NCBI RefSeq assembly: GCF_013409205.1
Contig: NZ_JACCAE010000001.1
Location: 2,108,001 to 2,172,000, forward strand
Source: Janibacter cremeus
GTDB lineage: Bacteria; Actinomycetota; Actinomycetes; Actinomycetales; Dermatophilaceae
DNA length: 64,000 nucleotides
Reading direction: 5' to 3'
Position 1 is the stretch's first letter. Each line of letters opens with the position of its first letter. Shown in pieces: positions 22,571 to 31,090 of the stretch. The notes under the pieces are model-generated. The model searched no databases. It was not told where the DNA came from and was given only the letters and a program-made list of their open reading frames with translations. A program made the position numbers and the translations under genes.

Positions 22571-24625
22571 GTGTTCATGGCTGTACGTGACGTGCCAGGT
22601 TCAGCGCGCTGGGGTCGAGGCGGGGTCGTGAGGGGCGCGCGCTCCCGGATCGTCGCTCTGGGAGCGGCCTTCGTGCTGCTGAGTGCGGGTGCTGTGGGCA
22701 GCTCGGTGCCCGCCATGGCCGATGAGGCCCCGGCGTTGGAGGCGAGTGCTGATGCGTTGGACTTTGGTGAGGTGCCGGTGGGTGACAGTTCCGATCCCTT
22801 GCCGGTGACGTTCACCAATATCAGTGGTGTGGATGTGGATGTGGACGCGGCTGGGGGTGGGGTTGGTGCGCCTTTTGTTGGGGGGCAGTCGTGCGCGCAG
22901 GTGACGTTGGCTCCTGGTGAGTCGTGTGACTTCTCTTTCCGGTTTGTTCCGACTGGTCTTGGTGTGGCGACTGGGTTGTCCAGTTTCAGGCTCAACGGTG
23001 TGGATTACTCGGTCGCGTTGAGCGGTACCGGGGTGTCGGCGTTGGAGGCGAGTGCTGATGCGTTGGACTTTGGTGAGGTGCCGGTGGGTGACAGTTCTGA
23101 TCCCTTGCCGGTGACGTTTACCAATATCAGTGGTGTGGATGTGGATGTGGACGCGGCTGGGGGTGGGGTTGGTGCGCCTTTTGTTGGGGGGCAGTCGTGC
23201 GCGCAGGTGACGTTGGCTCCTGGTGAGTCGTGTGACTTCTCTTTCCGGTTTGTTCCGACTGGTCTTGGTGTGGCGACTGGGTTGTCCAGTTTCAGGCTCA
23301 ACGGTGTGGATTACTCGGTCGCGTTGAGCGGTACCGGGGTGTCGGCGTTGGAGGCGAGTGCTGATGCGTTGGACTTTGGTGAGGTGCCGGTGGGTGACAG
23401 TTCTGATCCCTTGCCGGTGACGTTTACCAATATCAGTGGTGTGGATGTGGATGTGGACGCGGCTGGGGGTGGGGTTGGTGCGCCTTTTGTTGGGGGGCAG
23501 TCGTGCGCGCAGGTGACGTTGGCTCCTGGTGAGTCGTGTGACTTCTCTTTCCGGTTTGTTCCGACTGGTCTTGGTGTGGCGACTGGGTTGTCCAGTTTCA
23601 GGCTCAACGGTGTGGATTACTCGGTCGCGTTGAGCGGTACCGGGGTGTCGGCGTTGGAGGCGAGTGCTGATGCGTTGGACTTTGGTGAGGTGCCGGTGGG
23701 TGACAGTTCTGATCCCTTGCCGGTGACGTTTACCAATATCAGTGGTGTGGATGTGGATGTGGACGCGGCTGGGGGTGGGGTTGGTGCGCCTTTTGTTGGG
23801 GGGCAGTCGTGCGCGCAGGTGACGTTGGCTCCTGGTGAGTCGTGTGACTTCTCTTTCCGGTTTGTTCCGACTGGTCTTGGTGTGGCGACTGGGTTGTCCA
23901 GTTTCAGGCTCAACGGTGTGGATTACTCGGTCGCGTTGAGCGGTACCGGGGTCGCAGTTGATCCCACGGACCCGACGGACCCGACCGATCCCACGGACCC
24001 GACGGACCCAACCGATCCCACGGACCCGACGGACCCCACGGACCCCACGGACCCGACCGATCCCACGGACCCCACGGACCCAACCGATCCCACGGACCCG
24101 ACGGACCCGACGGACCCGACCGATCCCACGGACCCGACTGATCCCACGGACCCGACGGACCCGACCGATCCCACGGACCCGACTGATCCCACGGACCCGA
24201 CGGACCCGACCGATCCCACGGACCCGACCGATCCCACGGACCCGACGGACCCGACGGACCCCACGGACCCGACGGACCCCACGGACCCCACGGACCCCAC
24301 GGACCCCACGGACCCGACGGACCCGACGGACCCCACGGACCAGACCGACCCGACGATCCCGGCGGATCCGACCGACCCCACGGACCCCACGGACCCGACG
24401 GACCCGACCGACCCGACGATCCCGGCGGATCCGAGTGAGCCAGGGCAGCCCGTTGACGTCGATGGTGAGGCTCCTGCTGTGCCTCGCGCGGTCGCGACGG
24501 GTGATGGCCTAATCCAGGGAGGAATCAACAACACCGCAGGCCTTCTGGGCTTGCTGACCTCGGTCCTGGCTGCAGGCGCCGTTGTCGTCATCCGCAGGCG
24601 CCGGTCCTCGGGGTCGGTCCGGTAG
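22571..24625 (+). CDS. Repeat-rich secreted surface protein with PTD stalk and C-terminal anchor
   Basis: 684 residues. Signal peptide about 1-50 (basic RGARSR, hydrophobic VALGAAFVLLSAGAVG, cleavage likely after SVPAMA). Four consecutive 102-residue domains (about 55-462), each starting ALEASADALDFGEVPVGD and containing PGESCDFSFRFVP, resemble choice-of-anchor/HYDIN-like immunoglobulin folds. Then a stalk of 42 uninterrupted PTD triplets, a few PTIPAD variants, and a C-terminal hydrophobic helix ending RRRRSSGSVR. The end looks like a sortase sorting signal, but only a degenerate AVATG replaces LPxTG. Copies 2-4 are virtually identical at DNA level and codon use is T-richer than in neighbours, indicating recent expansion or transfer. 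Start GTG 22571 (AGGGGA 4-5 nt upstream) or ATG 22577. Adhesin-like role is inference. Confidence 0.85.
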   Translation: MFMAVRDVPGSARWGRGGVVRGARSRIVALGAAFVLLSAGAVGSSVPAMADEAPALEASADALDFGEVPVGDSSDPLPVTFTNISGVDVDVDAAGGGVGAPFVGGQSCAQVTLAPGESCDFSFRFVPTGLGVATGLSSFRLNGVDYSVALSGTGVSALEASADALDFGEVPVGDSSDPLPVTFTNISGVDVDVDAAGGGVGAPFVGGQSCAQVTLAPGESCDFSFRFVPTGLGVATGLSSFRLNGVDYSVALSGTGVSALEASADALDFGEVPVGDSSDPLPVTFTNISGVDVDVDAAGGGVGAPFVGGQSCAQVTLAPGESCDFSFRFVPTGLGVATGLSSFRLNGVDYSVALSGTGVSALEASADALDFGEVPVGDSSDPLPVTFTNISGVDVDVDAAGGGVGAPFVGGQSCAQVTLAPGESCDFSFRFVPTGLGVATGLSSFRLNGVDYSVALSGTGVAVDPTDPTDPTDPTDPTDPTDPTDPTDPTDPTDPTDPTDPTDPTDPTDPTDPTDPTDPTDPTDPTDPTDPTDPTDPTDPTDPTDPTDPTDPTDPTDPTDPTDPTDPTDPTDPTDPTDPTDPTDPTDPTDQTDPTIPADPTDPTDPTDPTDPTDPTIPADPSEPGQPVDVDGEAPAVPRAVATGDGLIQGGINNTAGLLGLLTSVLAAGAVVVIRRRRSSGSVR
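22733..23956 (+). repeat. Four tandem 306-bp repeats
   Basis: Units begin at 22733, 23039, 23345 and 23651 and are exactly 306 bp (102 codons). Copies 2, 3 and 4 appear identical by eye; copy 1 differs at a few silent positions (TCC for TCT, TTC for TTT). Unequal crossing-over or slippage could change copy number. Confidence 0.95.
23960..24340 (+). repeat. 9-bp microrepeat coding 42 Pro-Thr-Asp units
   Basis: Variants of GATCCCACG and GACCCGACG repeat without interruption for 127 codons, followed by a Gln-interrupted and PTIPAD-containing tail to about 24432. The DNA mixes GAT/GAC and CCC/CCG codons, so it is not a pure microsatellite. It encodes an extended, acidic, proline-rich stalk. Confidence 0.95.
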
Positions 24626-24811
24626 TACCGAGCGAGTTGTTCGCGGTCTGCGGTGCGCCCATCCAGAGCGCACCGCAGATCTGCCACGGACGGGATTGGC
24701 GCCTTTCACTATCGGGGCCCCAACTCACGCATGGTCGGAGAGTCGACGTGGGACTGGTCGAGTCAGGTCGTCGTACAGACAGACAAGGTGTGGGCTGTCC
24801 ATACTGGCCGG

Positions 24812-26098
24812 GTGACTGCGCTCTCCTACGCCGTGATCGGAGCCGGCCCCTCCGGCCTCGCGGCCGCCCGGAACCTGCAACGCTTCGACATCCCGTGGCA
24901 GGGCTACGAGTTGGCTGACGACGTCGGTGGCCTCTGGGACATCGACGCGCCTCGCTCGACCGTGTACGAGTCCGCACACCTGATCTCCTCGCGGACCACA
25001 ACCGAGTTCACCGAGTTCCCGATGGACCCCTCGGTGGCCGATTACCCCTCGCACCGGGACCTCAAGCGCTACTTCGATGACTTCGCCAGCCATTTCAACC
25101 TGCGCGAGGGCTACATCTTCGGCTCCGAAGTCACCTCCGCCCGACCGGTCGGGTACGGAGAGTGGGAGGTCGTCGCCAATGGTGTGACCCATCGGCATGC
25201 GGGCGTGATCGTCGCCAACGGCACGCTCAGCGAGCCCAACATCCCATCCTTCTCCGGGCACTTCGACGGCGAGCTCATCCACTCGAGCGAATACACGTCT
25301 GCGACCGTGTTCGCCGGCAAACGAGTGCTGGTCGTCGGCGCTGGAAACTCCGGCTGCGACATCGCCGTCGACGCCGTGCACCACGCAAAGTCCATCGACA
25401 TGAGCGTGCGTCGCGGCTACCACTTCGTGCCCAAGTACATGTTCGGACGGCCATCCGACACCCTCAACCAGGGCAAGCCCCTGCCCGCCAGGATCAAGCA
25501 GGTGATCGACTCCCGATTGCTCAGGATCTTCACCGGCGACCCGGTTCGACTGGGTTTCCCCGAGCCGGACCACAAGCTCTACGAGTCGCACCCCATCGTC
25601 AACACCCTGGTGCTGCACCACCTCGGCCACGGCGACCTGCGGGTGATGGCCGACATCGAAGCCTTCGACGGGGGCCACGTGCGATTCCGGGACGGACGCC
25701 GCGAGCCGTACGACATGGTGCTGCTGGCCACCGGGTACGTGCTGCATTACCCCTTCGTCGACCGCGAGTTGCTCGATTGGAACGGCCCCGCCCCGGACCT
25801 GTACCTCAACATCTTCAGCCGACGGGACCCCGACCTCTTCGTCGTCGGCATGGTCGAGGCCTCCGGGATCGGCTGGCAGGGCCGCTACGAGCAGGCCGAG
25901 CTGGTCGCGCGACTCATCCGTGCTCGCACCGATGCCCCCGACCGGGCCCGCGCATTCGCCGAGAGCATCGCCGGACCCAACCCTGACCTCTCCGGGGGGT
26001 ACGACTACCTCGGCCTCGACCGGATGGCCTACTACGTCAACAAGGACGCCTACCGTGGCGCCATCGGTGCCGCCATCCGCGAGCTGGCCGCGTCGTGA
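24812..26098 (+). CDS. Flavin-containing monooxygenase
   Basis: 428-residue FAD/NADPH class B monooxygenase. N-terminal FAD fold YAVIGAGPSGLAAARNL (GxGxxG), the FMO fingerprint FDGELIHSSEY (FxGxxxHxxxY), and a second NADPH Rossmann motif VLVVGAGNSGCDIA. Enzymes of this class oxygenate nitrogen, sulfur or ketone substrates with NADPH and O2. Start GTG at 24812 places the GxGxxG at residue 10, as usual; an upstream ATG at 24731 is less likely. First gene of a coupled trio with a BASS transporter and an SDR, suggesting uptake and oxidation of an organic acid or sterol-like compound (inference). Confidence 0.88.
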   Translation: MTALSYAVIGAGPSGLAAARNLQRFDIPWQGYELADDVGGLWDIDAPRSTVYESAHLISSRTTTEFTEFPMDPSVADYPSHRDLKRYFDDFASHFNLREGYIFGSEVTSARPVGYGEWEVVANGVTHRHAGVIVANGTLSEPNIPSFSGHFDGELIHSSEYTSATVFAGKRVLVVGAGNSGCDIAVDAVHHAKSIDMSVRRGYHFVPKYMFGRPSDTLNQGKPLPARIKQVIDSRLLRIFTGDPVRLGFPEPDHKLYESHPIVNTLVLHHLGHGDLRVMADIEAFDGGHVRFRDGRREPYDMVLLATGYVLHYPFVDRELLDWNGPAPDLYLNIFSRRDPDLFVVGMVEASGIGWQGRYEQAELVARLIRARTDAPDRARAFAESIAGPNPDLSGGYDYLGLDRMAYYVNKDAYRGAIGAAIRELAAS

Positions 26099-27039
26099 TG
26101 ATCGGGGTGCTGCCGATGGGAGGCGACGTCGACTCGATCAGGATCGCTTTCGACGAGGGGTCGCTGACGGTCCTGAAGATCGTCATCGGGGCCATCCTCT
26201 TCGGGATCGCCCTCGACACCCGGGTGGAGGACTTCACCGCCGCGCTCAAGCGACCCGTGGTCATCGCGATCGGTGTGGTGGCCCAGTTCCTCTTCCTCCC
26301 GGCCCTGACCTTCCTGCTGACCCTGGCCCTGGACGTACGAGGGTCCGTCGCGCTCGGCATGATCCTCGTCGCCTGCTGCCCACCCGGGAACGTCTCCAAC
26401 ATCCTCACCCACCGCGCCGGTGGGGACGTCGCACTCTCGGTCTCGATGACCGCCGTCGGTAACGTACTCGCCATCGTCCTGATGCCGCTCAACGTGGCGT
26501 TCTGGGGCGGCCTGCACCCCACCGGGAAGGCCGTGCTCGAGACGATTGAGCTGTCCGCCCTCGACATGCTCGCCGAGATCGCCTTCGTGATCGGCCTCCC
26601 CTTCGTCGTGGGGATCACCATCGCCAAGGTGTGGCCGCGAGTGGCCCGGGTCGGCCACCGCATCATCGGACCGGTGTCCTTCCTCGCGCTTGCCGCCGTG
26701 ATCGTCGTCGGCGTGATGAACAACTGGGACATCTTCACCGCCTACATCGGTGTCGTCCTGGTAGCGGTCTTCCTCCACGACGCCCTCGCGCTGCTTCTGG
26801 GGTACGGCATCGCCAAGGCGACCCGACTGCCCTTGTCCAGCACCAAGGCCATGACCTTCGAGGTTGGCATCCGCAACGCGGGCCTGGGCCTGCTGCTGGT
26901 CTTCACCTACTTCGACGGCCTCGGCGGAATGGCCCTGGTCGCGGCCTGGTGGGGCATCTGGGACATCATTGCCGGCTTGACCGTGGCCTCGGTCTGGCGA
27001 CTGCGTACAAAGGACCATGTCCTCGAGGTGGCCGCATGA
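26095..27039 (+). CDS. BASS/SBF family (bile acid:sodium symporter-like) transporter
   Basis: 314-residue polytopic protein with about ten helices. Motifs ILVACCPPGNVSNILTHRAGGDVALSVSMT and EVGIRNAGLGLLLV match the two crossover regions of the SBF fold. Members import bile acids, pyruvate, pantothenate-type or other organic anions with sodium. Start GTG at 26095 overlaps the FMO stop by 4 nt; an ATG directly after is an alternative. Confidence 0.88.
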   Translation: MMIGVLPMGGDVDSIRIAFDEGSLTVLKIVIGAILFGIALDTRVEDFTAALKRPVVIAIGVVAQFLFLPALTFLLTLALDVRGSVALGMILVACCPPGNVSNILTHRAGGDVALSVSMTAVGNVLAIVLMPLNVAFWGGLHPTGKAVLETIELSALDMLAEIAFVIGLPFVVGITIAKVWPRVARVGHRIIGPVSFLALAAVIVVGVMNNWDIFTAYIGVVLVAVFLHDALALLLGYGIAKATRLPLSSTKAMTFEVGIRNAGLGLLLVFTYFDGLGGMALVAAWWGIWDIIAGLTVASVWRLRTKDHVLEVAA

Positions 27040-28007
27040 AGGTCCTCATCACCGGGGGGAGCGGCTTCCTCGGCACGTCGGTCGGGGCCGGTCTGGCCGA
27101 CGCCGGCCACACGGTCATCAGCGCCGACCTGCATCCGGTGACGACCCCCGGCGTCACCTCGGTGACGCTCGACGTCACCGACGCGGACGGCGTGCGGGCC
27201 CTGCTCACGGAGCACCGCCCCGAGGCGGTGGTCCACCTGGCCGCCATCGTCACCCCGGGCAAGGACTCCGGCCGGGAGGTCGAACGGCGTGTGGACGTCG
27301 AGGGCACCCGCAACGTCATCGCCGGATGCGTGGCCGCGGGGGTCCGGCGCCTCGTCGTCTCCTCCTCCGGTGCCGCGTACGGATACCACCCGGACAACCC
27401 GGACTGGATCACCGAGGACCAGCCGGTGCGCGGCAGCCTCGAATTCGCCTACTCCGACCACAAGGCCCAGGTCGAGCAGTTGCTGGCCGCTGCGCGCCGG
27501 GAGCACCCCGAGCTGGAGCAGGTGGTGCTGCGCATCGGCACGATCCTCGGCGAGCGGGTCGACAACCAGATCACGGCCCTGTTCCTCAAGAAGCGGCTGC
27601 TCGGCATCCGCGGCGCGAGATCCCCCTTCGTCTTCATCTGGGACACCGACGTCGTCGCGATCGTGCAGCGGGCGGTGACCGGAGACGTCACCGGCACCTT
27701 CAACGTCGCCGGCGACGGCGCCCTACCGATCACGCAGATCGCCGAGCGCCTGGGCAAGAACGTCCTCTGGCTGCCCGACCTGCTGCTGAGGGCCGTGCTC
27801 GCGGTGGGGACGACATTGGGCGTGAGTCGATACGGGCCGGAGCAGACCCGCTTCCTGAAGCACCGGCCCGTGCTCGACAACACCCGCCTTCGCGAGGACT
27901 TCGGCTACGCGCCGACCCACACCAGTGCCGAGGCCTTCGAGTCGTGGCTGGCGACGCATCCGCAGGCGCACGCCCAAGCAGCGCGAGGTGGACGGAGGCC
28001 TCGCTAG
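27036..28007 (+). CDS. NAD-dependent epimerase/dehydratase-type SDR
   Basis: 323-residue extended short-chain dehydrogenase: VLITGGSGFLGTSV (TGxxGxxG), DVTDADGVRAL, the SSSGAAYG segment and catalytic YSDHK (YxxxK). No substrate can be named. ATG at 27036 overlaps the transporter stop by 4 nt (ATGA), so it belongs to the FMO-BASS operon. Its stop codon abuts the copper-type operator of the following gene, marking an operon boundary. Confidence 0.85.
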   Translation: MKVLITGGSGFLGTSVGAGLADAGHTVISADLHPVTTPGVTSVTLDVTDADGVRALLTEHRPEAVVHLAAIVTPGKDSGREVERRVDVEGTRNVIAGCVAAGVRRLVVSSSGAAYGYHPDNPDWITEDQPVRGSLEFAYSDHKAQVEQLLAAARREHPELEQVVLRIGTILGERVDNQITALFLKKRLLGIRGARSPFVFIWDTDVVAIVQRAVTGDVTGTFNVAGDGALPITQIAERLGKNVLWLPDLLLRAVLAVGTTLGVSRYGPEQTRFLKHRPVLDNTRLREDFGYAPTHTSAEAFESWLATHPQAHAQAARGGRRPR

Positions 28008-28024
28008 ATACCCCCATAGGGTAT
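28008..28024. promoter_or_regulatory. CsoR-like copper operator
   Basis: ATACCC-CCATA-GGGTAT: perfect 6-bp inverted repeat with 5-nt centre starting directly after the SDR stop and ending 12 nt before the ATPase ATG. TACCC..GGGTA dyads are typical CsoR sites in actinobacteria. No csoR gene is in the window. With such short distance the promoter -10 must overlap the site or the transcript is nearly leaderless. Confidence 0.6.
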
Positions 28025-28036
28025 AAAGTGGTGGTC

Positions 28037-30109
28037 ATGACCACGCTCCACGACCACCACGAGGCGCTCCGCACGGACCAGCAAGAGGGCCATTCGGGCC
28101 ATGGTGGTCACGGTGGACACGCAGGGCACGGTGACCACGTGGCCCAGTTCCGCCGCCTCTTCTGGATCATGCTCGCGCTGGCGGTGCCGGTCGTCGGCTT
28201 CAACGACATGTTCGCCGACCTCCTCGGCTACCCGCTGCCGCAAGGCGAGTGGGCGCTGTGGGTCTCCCCGTTCCTGGGGACCGTCATGTACGTGTGGGGA
28301 GGGTCCCCCTTCCTCACCGGCGGGGTCTCGGAGATCCGCAGCCGCCAGCCGGGGATGATGCTGCTCATCGCCCTGGGCATCACCGTCGCCTTCATCGCAT
28401 CGTGGGGTGCGAGTCTGCAGGTGCTCGACCACGGGCTGAACTTCTGGTGGGAACTGGCTCTGCTGGTGGTCATCATGCTGCTCGGCCACTGGATCGAGAT
28501 GCGCTCGCTGGCCCAGACCACCTCCGCGTTGGACTCGTTGGCCGCGCTCCTGCCCGACGAGGCCGAGAAGGTCGAGGGCGAGGACGTGGTCACGCTCGAC
28601 CCGGCGGACCTCGTGGTCGGCGACGTCGTCATCGTCAGGCCCGGTGCGTCCGTGCCCGCGGACGGCGAGATCGTGGACGGCTCGGCCAGCATGGACGAGT
28701 CCATGGTCACCGGCGAGTCCACGACGGTCCGGCGGACGACGGGGGAGAACGTGGTCGCCGGGACCGTGGCCACCGACTCCGGGCTGCGCGTGCAGGTCAC
28801 CGCCATCGGCGACGACACCGCTCTGGCCGGTATCCAGAAGCTGGTCTCCGACGCACAGGGATCCTCTTCGCGCGCGCAGCGCATTGCTGACACCGCTGCC
28901 GCCTGGCTCTTCTGGTTCGCCCTCGGCGCGGCAGTCATCACGGCGCTCGTCTGGGTGATGGTGGGCACGCCGGACAGTGCCGTGGTCCGCACGATCACGG
29001 TCCTGGTGATCGCCTGCCCCCACGCGCTCGGACTGGCCATCCCACTCGTGGTCTCCATCGCCACCGAGCGGGCCGCCCGGGGCGGAGTGCTCGTCAAGGA
29101 CCGCTTGGCCCTGGAGTCGATGCGCAGCATCGACACCGTCCTCTTCGACAAGACGGGCACCCTGACCAAGGGCGAGCCCACCGTGACCGGCGTCGCGCCG
29201 GTCACGGATCGCGACCGCGATGAGGTCCTCGCGCTGGCTGCGGCCGCCGAGGCCGACAGCGAGCACCCGCTGGCCCGCGCCATCGTCGGTGCCGCACGTG
29301 AGCGTGGTCTCGACGTGCCCGCCGCCGCCGATTTCTCCTCGTCGCCGGCGGTCGGTGTCCGGGCGAGCGTGGACGGCACGGTGACCGAGGTCGGCGGCCC
29401 GTACCTGCTCGAGAAGCACGGCCTCGACGAAGCCCCCATCGCGGCGAACTGGCGTGACGAGGGCGCGATCATCCTCCATGTCGTCGCCGACGGGGAGGTG
29501 ATCGGCGCCCTCCGCCTGGCCGACGAGATCCGCTCCGAGTCCCGGGACGCCGTCGACGCCCTGCACGCGGCGGGAACGCAGGTGGTGATGATCACCGGCG
29601 ACGCCCGGGCCGTGGCCGAGACCGTCGCCGCAGACCTGGGCATCGACCGCGTCTTCGCCGGCGTGCGCCCGCAGGACAAGGCGGCCAAGGTCGCCGAGCT
29701 GCAGGACGAAGGCAGGAGGGTCGCCATGGTCGGCGACGGCGTCAACGACGCGCCGGCTCTGGCGCAGGCCGATGTCGGCATCGCCATCGGAGCCGGCACC
29801 GACGTGGCCATCGCGTCCGCGGGTGTGGTTCTCGCGGGCTCCGACCCCCGCTCGGTGCTCTCGGTCATCGAGCTCTCCCACGCCTCCTACCGGAAGATGA
29901 AGCAGAACCTGTGGTGGGCCGGCGGCTACAACCTCATCTCCGTACCACTGGCCGCGGGTGTCCTCGCGCCGATCGGTTTCGTGCTGCCGATGAGCGTGGG
30001 TGCCATCCTCATGTCGGCGTCCACGGTCGTGGTGGCCCTGAACGCGCAGGTGCTGCGTCGGCTGGACCTGACCCCGGCAAAGAGCACCGCGAGGATCCTC
30101 GAGCGCTGA
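28037..30109 (+). CDS. copB: Copper-translocating P1B-type ATPase (CopB type)
   Basis: 690 residues. A His/Gly-rich N-terminus (about residues 5-35, HSGHGGHGGHAGHGDH) replaces CxxC metal domains. Eight helices, TGES phosphatase motif (VTGESTTV), membrane metal site CPHALG, phosphorylation motif DKTGTLTKGE and hinge GDGVNDAPAL are all present. The CPH motif marks the P1B-3 (CopB) subgroup, which exports Cu(II)/Cu(I). ATG at 28037 lies 12 nt after a CsoR-like operator, so copper induction is likely. Convergent with the litR-like gene. Confidence 0.92.
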   Translation: MTTLHDHHEALRTDQQEGHSGHGGHGGHAGHGDHVAQFRRLFWIMLALAVPVVGFNDMFADLLGYPLPQGEWALWVSPFLGTVMYVWGGSPFLTGGVSEIRSRQPGMMLLIALGITVAFIASWGASLQVLDHGLNFWWELALLVVIMLLGHWIEMRSLAQTTSALDSLAALLPDEAEKVEGEDVVTLDPADLVVGDVVIVRPGASVPADGEIVDGSASMDESMVTGESTTVRRTTGENVVAGTVATDSGLRVQVTAIGDDTALAGIQKLVSDAQGSSSRAQRIADTAAAWLFWFALGAAVITALVWVMVGTPDSAVVRTITVLVIACPHALGLAIPLVVSIATERAARGGVLVKDRLALESMRSIDTVLFDKTGTLTKGEPTVTGVAPVTDRDRDEVLALAAAAEADSEHPLARAIVGAARERGLDVPAAADFSSSPAVGVRASVDGTVTEVGGPYLLEKHGLDEAPIAANWRDEGAIILHVVADGEVIGALRLADEIRSESRDAVDALHAAGTQVVMITGDARAVAETVAADLGIDRVFAGVRPQDKAAKVAELQDEGRRVAMVGDGVNDAPALAQADVGIAIGAGTDVAIASAGVVLAGSDPRSVLSVIELSHASYRKMKQNLWWAGGYNLISVPLAAGVLAPIGFVLPMSVGAILMSASTVVVALNAQVLRRLDLTPAKSTARILER

Positions 30110-30147
30110 GCGAGGCTCTGACGGACCTCGCCGGGCTCCCGCGGACG

Positions 30148-31071
30148 TCAGACCAGGATGGCCGCGACCTCCGCTGCGGCAGGCGCGATGGCGTGGCCCA
30201 GCCGGGTGACGCCGGGGCCGTCGAGGTCGTCCTGCCGGCCGCCACCGACGAAGACGGACACGCCGCCGTGTGACGCACGGAGCATCTCGACGAGCTCCCG
30301 GGCGGCCGGGATGTCCTCCGGTCCGGGCACACTGAGCACCGCGTACCTCGCGGAGTGGGCGTCGAGCGCCGCACTCCACGCCGGTGACGGGAGGTCCGGC
30401 CCGAGGTGGACGGTGTTGACGCCGAGGCGACGTAGGGCCACGGCGAAGGCGAAGATGCCCAGCTCGTGGTGAACCCCGGCGGGCAGCCCGACGATGACCG
30501 CCGGGCCCGGGGGCCGGTTCCCCGCAGCGTCGTAGGCTGCTGCCAGACGACGCAGTACCGCGTGCGCGACGAGGTGCTCACCGGCGATCGAGATCCGTCC
30601 GTCGGCCCACGCCAGCCCCACCTCCTCGAGTGCCGGCATGAGCCAGTCATCGACGACGAGCTCGTAGGAGGCGCGGGAGAGCTGTTCGTCCAGGACCCGA
30701 GCGACCCCTGCCGGGTCCAGCCGGGCGGCCGCCTCGATCAGGCGGCTCGTCGCGGCGGCACGCTCGGCGGTCGTCGCGGGTGAAGGGTCCACGCCGGGGA
30801 GGGGTGGGGCGGCAGGCGAAGGGGGAGGCTGCCGCGTCGGCGTGTGGTCGGCCAGGCGTCGTCGCTCCACCTCCGCCGCGGCGTTGCTCGCGCTCCAGCC
30901 ATCCTCGAGCAGGGCGGTCATGTCGCGGATGCGCTCGAGCGACTCCTCGTCGTAGATCCGGTATCCGGCGTCGGTGCGCCGGGGCTCCACGACGTCGTAG
31001 CGACGCTCCCAGGCGCGCAGCGTGGCTGCCGGCACTCCGGTCAGCTCGGCTGCGCGCTTGATTGTGTACAT
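30148..31071 (-). CDS. litR: LitR/CarH-type cobalamin-dependent MerR photoreceptor repressor
   Basis: 307 residues. Residues 1-70 form a MerR helix-turn-helix (MYTIKRAAELTGVPAATLRAWERRY). Residues 100-180 match the four-helix cap of B12 photoreceptors with the W-x9-EH signature (Trp155, Glu165, His166). Residues 188-307 form the B12-binding Rossmann-like domain with HELG (HxxG, His202 as predicted lower cobalt ligand). In CarH/LitR, adenosylcobalamin drives a DNA-binding tetramer in the dark, and light breaks the Co-C bond and frees the promoter. The Asp of the usual DxHxxG is Val200, and the residue after Trp, His in Thermus CarH, is Ala156. Start ATG 31071. Lies 19 nt after the SRPBCC gene, divergent from a photolyase operon. 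Confidence 0.85.
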   Translation of the reverse strand: MYTIKRAAELTGVPAATLRAWERRYDVVEPRRTDAGYRIYDEESLERIRDMTALLEDGWSASNAAAEVERRRLADHTPTRQPPPSPAAPPLPGVDPSPATTAERAAATSRLIEAAARLDPAGVARVLDEQLSRASYELVVDDWLMPALEEVGLAWADGRISIAGEHLVAHAVLRRLAAAYDAAGNRPPGPAVIVGLPAGVHHELGIFAFAVALRRLGVNTVHLGPDLPSPAWSAALDAHSARYAVLSVPGPEDIPAARELVEMLRASHGGVSVFVGGGRQDDLDGPGVTRLGHAIAPAAAEVAAILV

Positions 31072-31090
31072 CCTGGTCGTCCTCGGCTCC

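Noticed and set aside
22733..23956. CRISPR-like or transposon repeats
   Set aside because: The period is 306 bp, there are no spacers, and the units are in-frame protein domains.
23923..24687. Minus-strand frame coding a long Gly-Ser-Val repeat protein
   Set aside because: Exact antisense of the PTD microrepeat; the plus-strand frame has a signal peptide, folded domains and anchor, so the minus frame is a by-product of the 9-bp period.
28004..30379. 791-codon open frame on the minus strand over the copper ATPase
   Set aside because: It is the antisense shadow of a GC-rich gene with complete P-type ATPase motifs on the plus strand; its composition is Arg/Gly/Asp-rich low complexity with no domain.
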